The notes beneath the pieces are model-generated. The model was not told where the DNA came from and did no database searches. It saw only the letters and a list, made by a program, of their open reading frames with translations. Shown here piece by piece: positions 10,901-50,750 of a stretch of DNA of 64,000 nucleotides. The stretch is from Ascaris suum (taxonomy: Eukaryota; Nematoda; Chromadorea; Rhabditida; Ascarididae), in NCBI GenBank assembly GCA_013433145.1, contig CM024181.1:5332001-5396000 (forward strand). The letters run 5' to 3'. Numbering within the stretch: position 1 is the first letter of the stretch; each line of letters begins with the position of its first letter. The position numbers and the translations under genes were made by a program.

Positions 10901-13657
10901 ATATCTCACTACTTCACTTTCAGCTGAGTGGTTTTTTTAGTGTATTCCAACAAGATCGGATGGGATAGGTCTATCGTTCCTTTGAACACTGTTGTGGAAG
11001 ATGTTTACAATTTTTAGTGCACCAGCGAGAAATCTCATGAGAATTGAATTCTCACCGCCAAACAGCCGGAAGAATCTTTTGGGGGGACGAAGTTGTGATT
11101 TGCGACGAAGTGACGGAGAAGGTGGAGCGGATGAGAAATAGAGCGAAAGGCGAGGTGACAAGCTTACGGATCCAAGCAGAATCACATTTCCCATTATTAA
11201 ATAGAAGCGATTTTTCATCAGCGCTGATCATATAATCAAGAAAAATTTTCATTGTCCTAACGAATAAACAAATAGAAACAAATGCTGACTGTTGATTATC
11301 CATGAAATTATTGAGTACCCATTTCTGTATCGTCTTCACTTTGCCGATGTATGGCAGCCGTTTTCCGACTTTTATAGACGTTATCATCACCTCTGCCTCT
11401 TTAAAATTTATTTTCATGTCACGAGATATGAAAGTACGCAAAAATATATAAGTATGAATAGCACGAACATGCAAAACGTTCGCAAAACTATAATTTAGGC
11501 GAATAGGAATTTAATAGGTAAGAGTAATAATAGTCTTTGGGTGGACTAATCCAACCGCAGATTAAAAGCTGAGGGAGTAGGAGCATTAAGATATCGGCGG
11601 AAACCAGATTCCACACTCGTACAACGGGAAATTGGAAATTATATGAAACATTTTTTCCACTGCAACATCTTCTAGCAAGCTGAAACTGATGTGCTCATTG
11701 ACTGAGGGGAGAGGAAAAATAGAACATTTCCGACGGCGGAATGTCGAAAAAGCCGAACACAATTTTATAACACAGAATCGAGTTAAAATTAACTACGTCA
11801 GAGCGGCAATAGCTTCTGGCGATCAACATTTTAACACTCTCAGGTATTTATTTCTGCATAAGCTTCCACTATTGACCCCCCCCCCCGTCGTTTTTTCGGA
11901 CGATAATTTGCAACGACATTAGCTTCATCTTGGAGATGCCAGTCGTCAGAAACGAAATTTTAGAGGCAAAGACATAGGTAGAGTCCCTTTTGAAGTTGAT
12001 TCATGCCTGCAATCACTGTTGATATTGATGACCTCCATAACGCAGTCGCCGAGTTCGACCTCGTGGAGTAGAATAAGAAGAAATTTGCACGTATTCACCT
12101 CTATTTCGATTTAAAAAAATTCGTAAACAAAAGTCAACGATCAACCTAGAAGGAGAGAGGTTAGCGATGATTCTATCGGACTGATGAAAATAGTATAATA
12201 AGAGGTACACAATAAACGCGAAAATATAAAAAATGCTAATGGAGATTTGCGTCATACATTAATGCCATAATATATGATAGGCTAAAGTTTAGTCTACGTG
12301 CGGCCCTAATATGCAAATTTTTAAAATAATCTACATGTTTTAATATGTAAATTAAGCTATATTTATTTGCTTAGATCACACTTACAAATCCTTAACAACG
12401 CAAATATGTAAGAGAAATGAATCGATTGTTGAGTTCAACTTCACTCACTAAGAGTTTATTGAAGGACCCAAGCGGTCGTGTCGTTTGTTGTGTCTGTCGA
12501 CTTCCTTCAGTGTTCATACGCCAGGTAGAGTTTGCTATGGTTTCGAGTATTGTCCTATATGAAGCTTGTGTATGAGTAGATTTTTATGTGTGTGGTTGTG
12601 TCCGCAAATTCGCGAAAAACTGCGTATGTCTGATATTTCAAAGCATTGTCTTTTCATAGCGTATAAGAGGAAATGTATGACGCGGCGAAAGCACGGATTG
12701 TGTTTTTCTTTTCTTTTTTTTGCATTTCTATTCAATGGGGAATTCAGCTGACCCAGTGTTCAAAAAAAAGGCAATGAAGTCATGTTTTAATGTGTTCATT
12801 AATACAGCTTGAAAAGTAGAGCATTAATTAGCCCAGTAATATCAATTAACATAGTAACATAAAAAGCGCATTAATAGATTATATAAAATTTGGATTTGAG
12901 CTCATGGGTTCCTTTTTTTAGCATGGTCAGCTGTCTTCCACTAATCCTCGATAAGGGAAAGAATCGATGTTTTGTCTTGATTAACTAATTTAGAACAAAG
13001 ATACACTCTCGAATTTAGCGACGAATTAAAGTGCCCACATCTCATGTAACGGTCAATTGCGGCGAAAATAGTTGTCACCGCCCGAATTATGGCGTACGTT
13101 ATAGCAATCAAATTCCACTACGACAATTTTTGTGATTTACAACTCAAATAGACATATATTATCAGACAAATATATACAAATATGTGGACACAGACCTGCG
13201 TATAACTATGAGGCACAATAATGCGTTTCGATGGAGTAACTTTTACAAAACAAGAATTACCTTCGAGACAATCCGATATCCCGCTTCCTCTCCAAAACTT
13301 CTGCAATTCAACGATTCCTCTCGTCTAGTTAATTTTACTTACAACGATACTTTTGTGTGCCATATTTGGGGATGAATTTTCTGATGAATAATGTTGCAAT
13401 GTTGATGTGCAATTAACCTATTTTTAGTCTAATAGTAGGTAATTGATGGAGGCTACGATTTGAAGGTCCAAAAAGAATTTTTTAAATATATTCATGATTG
13501 ACAGAATGATAATAGACCGACTTCTGGATCTACTGTTGGGCTGATTAAAAATCAGAATAATTCTGCGGTTCTTTCAAAAAACAATCAGCGAATAAATCAA
13601 AATGTGCAGAATACTATTGATAAGTCTATTCCTTTGCTCATAAAGCTATTAATATTT

Positions 13658-13749
13658 TAATGATATCTGTAACAATTAAATTCGGTAACTATTAAAGTTA
13701 ATGGTAGAGTAAACTTGGCAATAACAAGTTAATGATATCTGTAACAATT
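13658..13749. repeat. 20-bp direct repeat, 72 bp apart
   Basis: TAATGATATCTGTAACAATT at 13658-13677 is repeated exactly at 13730-13749. It has no coding context. Confidence 0.85.
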
Positions 13750-14227
13750 CTGAGTAAATTCTGTTTTGTTGCGCTTTCAATGGCGATTTATCAACGCTAA
13801 TCCACCTCGCCGTTGTATTTGCACATAAACAGTATCCCACGTTGCTTCTCGCAACAATGCTTAATCTTATCATAAATAAGCATAGCTTAAACCCTGAGGG
13901 TTTATTATAGCTATCATCATACGACAACTTGAAGCGCACATTGCTGTTTGGTAGTCCCCCTCCCACACTTATTGCTAGTTTTCAGCAAGGAATGAAGCCG
14001 GTATATTTCAAAATAATTCAGCACTACAAAAATTAATAAAAAAGATGAGATCTTCTAGAATTTTATGATAGACCTTTGTCTTTGCTGGCGAATACTTCGG
14101 AATCGTAGTAATTTGTAGAGTTGAAAAAACCTTTTAATTTCCATTTAGTGATTTGCATATAAAAGATATATGTTTTACAAGACATGCCATATTAGAGATT
14201 GGCTGTTGAAGTTTATAGTAAGCATCA

Positions 14228-14400
14228 TTATCGCGTACGGAATCTGCAAACGTCGATCGCTATCCGGACGATTCTGACGGAAATCAACTGTACGTTGTCC
14301 GACTCATTCGTCGGTTCGTTATTCTCTGTTTTATTTGATGATGCTTTCACTGTTGCTTGGTGTACGCGACGTTTATTACTCTTGTGAAATTCTCCTATTT
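14228..14400 (-). CDS. Coding-like - strand open frame, unrecognised
   Basis: Part of a longer - strand open frame that stops at 14228. The last 57 codons contain mixed GC-ending codons unlike the surrounding AT-rich DNA and read as hydrophilic protein (for example KRRVHQATVKASSNK, then NNEPTNESDNVQ). A second - strand frame across the same bases also stays open and reads RQNRPDSDRRLQIPYAIMML. The two cannot both be real, and no splice structure settles it. I do not recognise a family. Confidence 0.2.
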
Positions 14401-14824
14401 TGAAATTCGATTCAATAAAGCTCAATTTCATTTTCATTGACTTCCACAAAGTACCTCTGCAATTTTTAACTACAATTAAGTATAAATAAAATAAATCAGA
14501 TGTATATGCATAAATAAGACAAATGGAAGATGAATAAAACAAATGATAACCATCATGGAAGATGATCAATGAGAATATTGTCGACAGAAGGGAGAAAATC
14601 TGCCACCTTTTACTTTCGAAGTGAATCCTTCACCGTTCAAATATGGTTGACCGCTTCCCTGGCCATTAATTGCCTCTTAGGTCGTGCAAATTCTAGTGCG
14701 GACGTAATGCATCAAGAATGACTGATTTAATAAAAGAATGGTTGGTTGTCTTCTTTGCTTTGGGAATACACAGTCTACGGCACTGATCGATCTGTATCGT
14801 TATGCATCATATGGTCAGTTTTAG

Positions 14825-14901
14825 ATCCAATACTTTTCGAGCTAGAAGACGGCTCTGTTGCCGCTGGCGGAAGCAGTGTTCCAGTTGATCAATTCGCAAG
14901 G
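14825..14901 (+). CDS. Isolated exon-like segment, unrecognised
   Basis: Flanked by a TTTTAG acceptor and an AGG|GTATGC donor. It starts with two bases completing a codon and reads PILFELEDGSVAAGGSSVPV, then DQFAR, ending in phase 0. The amino-acid and codon make-up is protein-like, but no partner exons were found on either side. It could be one exon of a small gene or a remnant. Confidence 0.3.
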
Positions 14902-16280
14902 GTATGCAAGATTTGAAATCCTTCAATGGATTCAAACTCTCTTACCCTGTGTTTCCTAGAAAAGAAACCATTAAGCATTAAACATGCTTATCGACTTATC
15001 GATTAGTACTCTCCATGAAAGAGGCGTGATATTTTACCTACAAATTTTTATTGGCAATTTCCTTATTTTGGGTAAGGCAAATTCCCGAAGCCATAAAGTA
15101 AAAAAAAATACAAAGGAAAACCAGTAGAAAGGCAGTGGGATTATTTTCGAATGATTATGGTGGCTTGTGATGTTCAATATTATTCTACTAAAGCAATCAA
15201 GGAAATTGCTGAAGAAGTTTTCCTCACATAACGACATGATAAGAGAACCACTTTGAAAAAGTGAAGCAATAAAACTGTGGAAGAAATCGCATTCACGACA
15301 ACGACAGACACAGCGAACATTTCAAACTCTTCCAATACAACAAAGGAGACCGACCTAAAATTCGTTATCATATCTCAATAGATATTTTGCTGATATGACA
15401 CTTGAAGAGGACGTGTATCCCGTCGGAGGAGGGGAGGGGCATTAAGTGAGAGCATTCTGTATGAAAGCTACCAATAACATCAAGCGTTTTCAATTTGCTC
15501 TTATTGAAATGATGAGCAAATCGTCGAAAAATTTTCCGTCCCGATTTTGCAGCGGCATACTCCTAATTTCATTCGTAGCAGAGATAGAACGTCGAGTTTA
15601 TTCAATAAGCGATGCATATTGAAATCACTAAAATTTTATTAATCCGGGGAATTATTGCTATTATTTTTAGACGGTATAGAGCATAGCTATGAATGTGTTC
15701 CGGCTCTATATTTCTCAATAAATATTTTAAAGCCTTCCTTCCTTAATTGAGGCACTTTTCGAAATGCTATGGAATCGGCACAAGTCTATCAGTCCTTCAA
15801 AAAGACCTACACTCATTCCCCCTCCCTCAATGTTCTACTCAATAAAATTGGTACCTTCAATCACCTACATGTTTCATATATAGCAACAGTATTGCACCAC
15901 AAATTAGAACGGGCCATAACCGGAAACGAAATCATGAGACTGTTAAGTGAACGGAAGATTTCGAATTTCCCTCATTAATCATCCAAAAGTCGCACTCGCT
16001 TTAAATTTTTTTAATTCAACGTTGAACAGGGAAAAATATTCAATCAGGTAAATAAATGAATTTTTTCTCGTCGTTCAAGTTAGTCAATTCATGATCGGCG
16101 ATTTCCACTACCAGGCGCATAAATGAAAACTCCCTGCAAGGACGTTTCGCGACTATTTTATAAGCTACGTCAGCGGAACAGACGCGAACATTTCGAAGAG
16201 GAAGTTAACCTACATTAAAGAAAATGGAACAGAAAGAATAAAAGGCGACTGAACGGTGCTTCCATCATTCTCTAGTTTCT
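14902..16280. other. Intergenic, nothing recognised
   Basis: AT-rich; open frames at 15034-15371 (-) and 15769-15978 (+) show no motif or splice context. Confidence 0.5.
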
Positions 16281-16600
16281 AGCCACCACGTTGAGTACCA
16301 CTATTTCAACACTGATCACTACTAAGCGCATTATCAGTCTACCAGCAGTCATTGCTTTAAGCATCAGTCTGTGATCACCGACCGGCCGTTGTTGCATCAC
16401 TGTTTTACCACTGGTCACTAGTTTATGCACCACTAATTTACCGTTGTTCACTAGTTCAAGCATTTAAGCAAGTATCACCGGTTACTAGTTCAAGTGTCAC
16501 TGGTTTATTTGTGATCACTAGTTTGTTGACTCGTAGTAGTATATCAGTAGATCATTGTTTATTAGTTTATCATCTCCAGCTTATCTCTTATCACTTCATC
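16280..16600. repeat. Degenerate tandem satellite-like block
   Basis: Variants of a short unit built around CACTAGTTT / CACTGGTTT / CACTAGTTCAAG recur about every 15-30 bases. This gives a pseudo-repetitive - strand open frame (LVxxGKLV-like). Copies are diverged, so this is an old array. Confidence 0.6.
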
Positions 16601-18200
16601 AGTGATAAATTTATTCTCAACCTCTGCGTTTCAATGGATGGCGATTCTCTTTGATCTTATATCAACTAGTTGAACAAATTTTACCGAAGAAATTCAAATA
16701 CAATAGCAGCTTAAATAACATTCACATATTTTCTGTTCAATGAATTTAACATAATATAAAAAATAGAGATTCTCATGAAATGAGTTTCACGTGAAAATTC
16801 TATTTTCAATTATTAAATTGGCGATCCACTTTACGTTTGTTTATCCATCGTGAATTTTTTCTTTTTTTTTTCTTCAATAACTGAAATTAAGAAAAGACAG
16901 AAGAGAGAGAACACGAATGCGAAAAGAGATAATAGAAAAGAAAGCGGAAATAACAGTAAAAGAAAAACGAAAGATATCTGCATGGCGTCCAAACAAATAA
17001 ATGTCAAAGAGGATAGCGTTCAGTATGTAAGAACATGAAAAGAGCGAAGATCAAAATAAATCAAGCAACGTTTGGAAGATGAGAGAATAGGTAAAATAAC
17101 GACTCTAATAGGAGGCAAATTTAAGGTTCGAAGAAACTTAAAACTCCACAAAACGCTCTTTTATGGCACTACAATTGTTCTTTTTTTTGATGAGATATCA
17201 GTGATGCTCATGTCAACTATGGACAGAAGCAAATAAAATGCAATGTGCTTGATATGATAGCGATCTCTTTGAAAAAACCGCACATAATTTTATATTCAAA
17301 GAAAAAAATCAAGAAATTAGCGTAGAATACGTAGATAATTACAGGTTAAAGAACTTTAGCCTAATACTATAACTTGGCTGTTATTAGACAACGATGAATT
17401 CTATGAGAGAAAAAAGAGTATGGATGGAGAATTGTTGAACACTTTTTAATAGGTGTGACATCAAAAACTAAATAAGGCAACCATAGAAGTTGTGGAAGAT
17501 TTCGAAATGAGACGGCCGGTGAGCAGAGAAATCATTTCGGAACGTTCACTATAACTAGGCTGCAAAATCTCGAAAATACAGATGGCAAGATTACATAATA
17601 TTTGAGCGATAGCAGGATATGCAACTTACAGTGGAGATCAAGTCAGATACAACTTCAACATCGTGAACATTATCTGCCGAAGAAAGCACCTGACTCTTTT
17701 CAATGGCGAAAATATTCGTATCGGAAGTTGATAAGAACCGCATTTGTAAATCATGTGAACTTCCGATATGAACTGTGTTCGTGCGATCGCGAGATGATAT
17801 ATTTTTGTATGGCGTGATGAATAAGCGTCAATCACGTGAATAGGCCATGACAACAGACCGGATATGCAAATGAACTTCTAGAGATCTGACTCCTGAATTG
17901 CCCACGGCGTTGGGTACATCTATTGTTGCAGCCATTCCAAAGCTCCTTAAACTTGGCCAAATGTCCTCTTCACTCGGACCCTCCACCTCGTGATCTTCTT
18001 TCTGGGATCTCCTGGCCTACTCTCTCACCCTCGTCCTTTACCTTTCTTGTCACAGATCTAAAACTTTCAAAGTGCATAAACGTACCCACCATTGAGTTCG
18101 GCCATCTATGCTTGAGCTTTCCTCCTCTGTCCACCCCTCCTCTCTTTCAGGTCTTTCTAGGTCGGCTTCGACAACCCAAGCATATCCTGACTACCACAAT
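16601..18200. other. Intergenic, nothing recognised
   Basis: AT-rich and A-rich DNA with poly-T/poly-A tracts at 16850-17040. From about 17900 it becomes pyrimidine-rich on the + strand. Confidence 0.45.
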
Positions 18201-18410
18201 AGTAGAGTGCGCAACACTGTCTTGTCTCCCGTTATGCAATGATGCTCTTGCAACTCATTGTGCAACGGAGCGTCGCTCAATTTGCCTAGACGAGCAGACA
18301 ACACAGCACGCACCGCACAAATCCTGGCAAGCGCGCGTGGTGCGTCGCGGCTCCTTGAATGCGTCCGTGCGCGCGGCACGATAATTTTCCTCTGTTGTGT
18401 GTGCATGCGG
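18200..18410 (+). promoter_or_regulatory. GC/CpG-rich patch, candidate promoter-proximal region
   Basis: In an otherwise AT-rich interval this 200-bp patch is rich in CG dinucleotides (CGCGCGTGGTGCGTCGCGG at about 18331). It lies 1.5 kb upstream of the cyclin T trans-splice acceptor. A promoter or outron start for cyclin T is plausible but inferred only from composition and position. Confidence 0.3.
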
Positions 18411-19860
18411 CGAGTACTTTCTTTAGTGTTTATCATATTATTTCATCGATTTATGTGGTTTAATTTTAGGTTATTTTTGTTAGCAGAGGGGTTATATTTT
18501 GAAGGGCTTCCATTTTTGCTCTTCTATTCGTTCGTTACGGTATTTTTCGTTGCAAATACGATCATTTTTCAATGATTATTGTGTGTTCTCATTTAGCGCT
18601 TTGCATGACTAAAATAACTTTATCGATAGAATGCCGTTTTTTTTTACTTCCGGAAACTTGAAACCTTATAAGAATCCTTCGGTTCATTTGTATTAAATGA
18701 AAGCGTTATGAATAATCGATTCAATTTTATCATTTCACGGTTGGAATAAAAATATGCGTTTTTTAAAGGTACCCTAAGGTTTTATCAGGGGCTTCATTTC
18801 TTACGTAGTTCTAAAATGTCTTTCCTTGATTTAGCACTCTTAACTGCTAAAAGAACTCCTTGAATTTCCGCTTGGAGTTTCCGGTTCGATCCCATGCCGT
18901 CTAGCGTACATAGAGAGATTTCAAATCTGAATTCGGGAAGAACATCGTAATTGATCGTTGAAATTCTAATGCAATTCTTAGACGCATACGTAAGCCGGAA
19001 TTACGAAACCGGAAATGGAACTACAAAACGCACCGAAATATTCGGAGTCTAGAGTCGCAATTTCGATGCAACCTTAGTACCTATTTATCTAAACATATAA
19101 TTGAAAAAGAGATTCGTGTCGGTTTATATCCAAGTTTATATTGAAGTGCTTAACAGGTTATTCCAACTAGTAATTTTGAGTCCTGGATTGAACCAGAAAC
19201 GATACGTTGGTGGGTGTTTACGCCTTCGGAACAAAAATTTATTTGCTAAGAAGAAGCACTGAAACTGTTGTGTGATATCTTTTTTTTTTGGAAGTTTTTC
19301 CCTTCCGAGCAACGTGTTTAAATCCACAGTTTCTTTCATTGCAATTAAGAGGAAATTATTTTCTTGTCATGAGTAATAACCTTAATCCAACCATAACGTC
19401 GATTTAACATTTCGGTCCCTAATTTAAAGAAAATAATAATTGAAATCCTAAGAGTTGACGCCTATACGTCGACTTTTTATCGAATTTTTATCATATCTGT
19501 AGTATCGTGTATCTGCATCTCCGACAAAAACCTGCTATTCGTGCGATGCTACACTTTGGGGCAGCTTTTCAGTCCGCTTCAGGGCGGTTTTCCCCGTTAC
19601 ATATAGTGCACTCAGCGGCATTTCTTGCTGGGCCTAAAAACATGTTCTGTGGAAAGGCTAGCTTAAGGTGTGTATATTACTATTTATCTTAATTTTTGAT
19701 TTTTCCGGGCATATCAGAAGGATTATAATTTGATCCGATGGCAGTGATCGTTATTCTATTCCAGCCGTCTAATTTGCTGACATGCCTCATCGTCCTCTCC
19801 CGTCTTTGCCTGCATGCCCATAATAATGCTTCTCTGGTCGAATGAACACAAGTTATAGAC
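18411..19860. other. Upstream region of cyclin T (possible outron)
   Basis: AT-rich, no exon recognised. If cyclin T pre-mRNA starts near the CpG patch, this would be outron removed by trans-splicing. Confidence 0.4.
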
Positions 19861-19862
19861 GC

Positions 19863-19875
19863 TTTTTCTTTATAG
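19863..19875 (+). promoter_or_regulatory. Putative spliced-leader (trans-splice) acceptor of cyclin T
   Basis: TTTTTCTTTATAG ends 16 nt before the ATG at 19892, with no upstream coding exon. This spacing is typical of nematode SL acceptors. An in-frame TGA at 19877-19879 between it and the ATG rules out an N-terminal extension through it. Confidence 0.55.
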
Positions 19876-19891
19876 GTGACTGCGTAAATAT

Positions 19892-46664
<26,773 letters not shown>

Positions 46665-49153
46665 CGAGTGCGTCGATTGTCTAAGTTATTTGGAAGTGGA
46701 AGCGTCATCTGGTGATGCGTACATCTTTGCCGTTTTTGACTAGCTTCCTTCTCTTTTTTTCAGACCAACTTTGGTCCTTGTAAAGTAAAATAGTGGAGTT
46801 GAGGAGGGCACTGCTTTCATATCGTCGAGCAGGAGGTTTACACTGCTGTAGGGTTTTGCTGGATGCTACAGCATGTTATTAGTTCGCCATGAAAAGACAA
46901 GGAAGCCTTCGTGCAATCAACGGATTCGGTGTTGATGGTTTTGAGTTCCTGAAAGTGCTTTTCAGTTTTCAGCACCTATCGGATGATCGTTGGTTGTGCT
47001 CTTCTTTTTATTCAGTTTCCACTCTTTCTCGCTGTGAATGGCCGGTCCAACTTCAGGTCAATTTGGTGATTTGGATTAGCTTCAGGTATTAAGCCCGCTC
47101 ATAATATTTTGAGGCAAAGCTGGGTAGATGATAGATATTTAGCTTCGTCGAGAATTTTGTAGTTGACAGCTTTGAAGAGCGACGCGTTTTTTGAGTGATT
47201 GTGAACGTGATAGATCTGGCAAGTTCTTTGGGGTGTAGGAGAACGAGAAGGGGTTAGGATGGTGCAGCATGAAGCTGGGTGCATCTATGCGCTTTAGAAT
47301 GGCAATTTGGGACTGATGTTTACACAGCGATGGTTATTTTGAGCCCGATATTATTTGTATTATTTTTGCGGTTCTTTCATTACGTGCGCTAATTGTTTTG
47401 CTCAATACTTCGTTAGTATTATTCTTTGCGATTGCTCTTTTTTATTACTCTTCATTGAACGGCATTCTCTTATTTTCAATAATTTCTCTGCGTCATGATT
47501 TTTGCTAGTGAGTTTCTTTAATTATCTAGAATTTAAAAAGGCTGATGATTATTGTAGCAGTCAACGGTAGGGGGTTTTTAAGGCCCTTCCAATATTAGAG
47601 AGGTGCATTCAAATTTTTCATCGGCGAGTTTTGGAAAATGACGCAAAGATTTTAATTTTTTGTTGACATAAACTTCTCAGATCTGTTAGTTTGAGTTTTG
47701 GAGTTGAGTATGCAATGTTCACCGTTTGGTGAGCTAATTGCTTAATGCGATTTCTTAAATGCCTTGTATTTATGGAAATTTCGAGAGTGAGACCTTCATG
47801 TTGTTCTCTAGGCCGAATTGATTCATGCTTTCGGCTCTGGTTTCTCTCAGTATTTTACTTGATGACCGTTTTTAGACTTAATATCGATTCATTGTGCTTC
47901 ATTTTTTAATCGTTCTTGAAATGAATATATGGTGTATGGTAGGATTTCGATGTCCTTTCTAGTGCGGGTTTTATCCAGTCATCGTGGTTGTTTTTGTGTG
48001 ACTCTAATGAGAGCATCTTGTGGCGCTTTTTGCTGTATGTTGGTTTAGGCGACGAATGAATCAATGCGGTTGTTCGCCTATTGTCATATTAAGAGCTACC
48101 ATGTTCGGAATCATGTTGCACTTGTTGACTGTATTTTGTATTGTTGTTGCTGTTTTCATTTCTATCTGCTGAGTGCTTTTATCGATTAAAATTGATGTAT
48201 CCTATGGGCTTGAAGTGTTGCACACAGAACATAAGCAATTGCAAAACCCGGAGGGGAGAAGCAGAGATGTGTGGCAGAAGCGCTGGTCGGAATATTTCGA
48301 ACAATGATGTTCTTGTGCGGATGTGGTACGTCGCGTGGCGTTGATGTTGCTGCAGGTGTGGTAGTGCTTTATTTTCTTTATTTTTATGTTTGAGTAACGA
48401 CCGCATATATAAAGCACCTCTGAGGCTTAAAAATAATTTCGGGATTTGGGCTGCCATCGAGCACCCACTCCGTGTCGTATTCTGGTGAACTTTCAGTCGT
48501 TGGCGACTCTTACACAAGTCGGATGTTGAGCATTCGTTTCCTTCAGCTCTAGTAGCTGTAGAAAAATTGATACGTTTCTATGCGGAGACCTACCACTTGT
48601 GTGAATTCGTATCTAATTATTCCATTCTGCGTGATTTTCATGTGACACAAAGTTAGCATGCCCAAAACTGATATCATATTTACATCTCATTAAGTTGTAA
48701 AGGAGGCGATCAAGTGGAGTGAAACTGAGTCGGGAAGGTGACCGTTGAAAGCATGGTAGTTGCACCACTTCATTACCGCAGCTTTCATGGTTTGGCAGGA
48801 GGAACTCGGATGCATGGACAGATCACACGGGCGTTACCCTATCGTGATGCAAAGCAACTTTACAGAATAAAGGTAGTTTCTGCTAATAAGGAATCATGTA
48901 GCACACGTTCATTATTAAACTGTCGACTCAGTGATTGCAGTTTTGTAATTGGTGTGATCTACGAATGGTGTAAATAATGTGACTTGAGCGATGAGAAGAG
49001 TGGGTATGTTCGCGCAGAAGTTTTGAGTAGGAGATGTGATCATTTGGGCTGCTTTGTCTTCTCAGGATATTGCTCTAGCGTACAATCTGTTAGCACTAAA
49101 CTTGCGGTTGAATGCTTTGTTTTGCTAGCTACTACAACTTCCGCCTGAATAAA
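46665..49153 (+). other. Cyclin T 3' flank, possible long 3' UTR
   Basis: Keeps the T/G-rich + strand composition of the cyclin T introns up to an AATAAA at 49148-49153. No AATAAA was found close to the stop codon. An open frame at 48738-48977 is not recognisable. Either a long or spliced 3' UTR or a separate transcribed unit is possible. Confidence 0.35.
49148..49153 (+). promoter_or_regulatory. AATAAA, candidate distal polyA signal
   Basis: It lies where the + strand T/G bias of the cyclin T unit fades into A-richer DNA. The assignment to cyclin T rests only on this coincidence. Confidence 0.3.
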
Positions 49154-50750
49154 GCAACAGTCGCAAAGAAAACTTCTATAGTGAGACAAATGGTCATCGT
49201 TTGCACTGTCTAGGTTAATAACATACGACCACGGTGCTCATTTTGCATAAACGAAACTTTCCTAAATTATAGCATACATCTAAAGTACCTGAAGGATCCT
49301 TCTGCAGCAGAGAAGTCATCATTGAACTTGATTGAAATAGTAATCAAATAATAATATGATAAAGAAAAGGCTCAAGTATCAATGAATTGCTCTCTAACGT
49401 TTCATTTCATTGAACCACGTCTTTGTTCAGCTGTAGTCATCTAACTAGCGATTTAAATTGGTTTTGCTGCAAATTACAAGCTACCAGTCACTTCGCCGTC
49501 TATCTTTGATTTTCGCTTATAATAAGTGTCAGGATAGACTTGATGACTTAAAAATTAAAAAAAGATTTAAAAATTCACAAATAATTGCATTGCCTTCTTT
49601 CCTCGATATGCCATGCTTCTATGCACAATAGTGATAACCACCACCACCCCATGAGATTTGCAAACCCCCCGTTAAGAGAAAACCTAGTTGTACTAGCGAT
49701 GGTAATCTGCAACATGCTCACTTTCCCTTAGCTTCTTTGCTATGTGCGGACTGCGTCCTTGATTGCGTTCGCCGTTTTGTCTGCACCATCCATTGGTTGA
49801 GTTTAGCGGCACGATTCACAAGTTGCGAATGCGTGCCTATTTGAATCTTTTCTATTGTGTATTGCATGCCTGCAAATCCTAACGCAAATCCTCAAGTATT
49901 AATGACCGCATTCACAATTTCTTCCACCTTCTCATCTGAAACTTTTCTTTTCCAATTCTTTTTATTGTTTTTATTTTCTACTGCTTACGATGGCTCATTT
50001 TTCTTTGAGTAACTCGTGAAATTGGCGTTTTTTATTGTAAACAATGTTTCTTCTTCCAAATATTCTACAGATTGTTTGAAAAAATAATGCTCTACCTCGA
50101 AGCATAGTGGACTCGAATTGAAAGCAGAAAGTACTTCAGTGAGAGAGAAGTTTGCTTACGTTATCATCCGAGCTCCAAAAATTTTGCATTTTTGACTACA
50201 TTAACTTTCCCTGAGTGTTCTTGTGAAAATTTGTGGGCAATTTTTTAAATTCTCTCAATTTTTCTCTCTAATAGCTTTCACCAACTTTTGTATAATAATT
50301 TTCCAAATCAATAAAAAAATAACTCTCATAACTTTATAATTTTTTTGCAGAATGTGATGGACACTCGTCAATTCAATGAAGTATAAAAATTCAAGTAATG
50401 TCTTCATAATTCGAGATTAGCATAAGAAAACATACTCATATGTAAATGATGTATGAGACTGCAATCTATACTTGACATAAACGATGCGTGTACTCATTCC
50501 ACAGATTGATCGGTGTTACTGTGAAGTTGCTATTGCGATTAAACATATCGAGCGTTTTTACTCGCTTTCAGCAACTTGTTTTGCAAAAACTTGCCATAAC
50601 AGTGCCATGTCTGTCATATATATTCATATCTATGTCTGTCTCCATGTCTGCCTCCTTGTCTGATGGTTCCAACTGTTGAAAAAACCGAAGCTAATGTTAA
50701 AGAATTTGATGGATACAACATACATATTTCGTTTTGTCCCATCAAATTAG
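49154..50750. other. Intergenic, no supported gene
   Basis: AT-rich. A 49-codon - strand open frame starting with ATG at 49867 and stopping at 49718 reads QIGTHSQLVNRAAKLNQWM within it and is preceded by TTGCAG. A TCTG-rich simple-sequence stretch lies at about 50.61-50.67 kb. Neither is strong enough for a gene call. Confidence 0.4.

Larger units (their letters stand above)
10901..14824. other. Intergenic, no supported gene
   Basis: AT-rich. Contains a spaced 20-bp direct repeat at 13658-13749 and a coding-like - strand open frame ending at 14228. Remaining open frames have no recognisable motif. Confidence 0.5.

Noticed and set aside
18885..18900. GGTTCGATCCC, resembling a tRNA B box
   Set aside because: Flanking bases do not form a T-arm stem and no A box or cloverleaf was found upstream.
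48738..48977. 79-codon + strand open frame after cyclin T
   Set aside because: Protein-like in part, but it has no start or splice context and no recognised family; left as part of the 3' flank.
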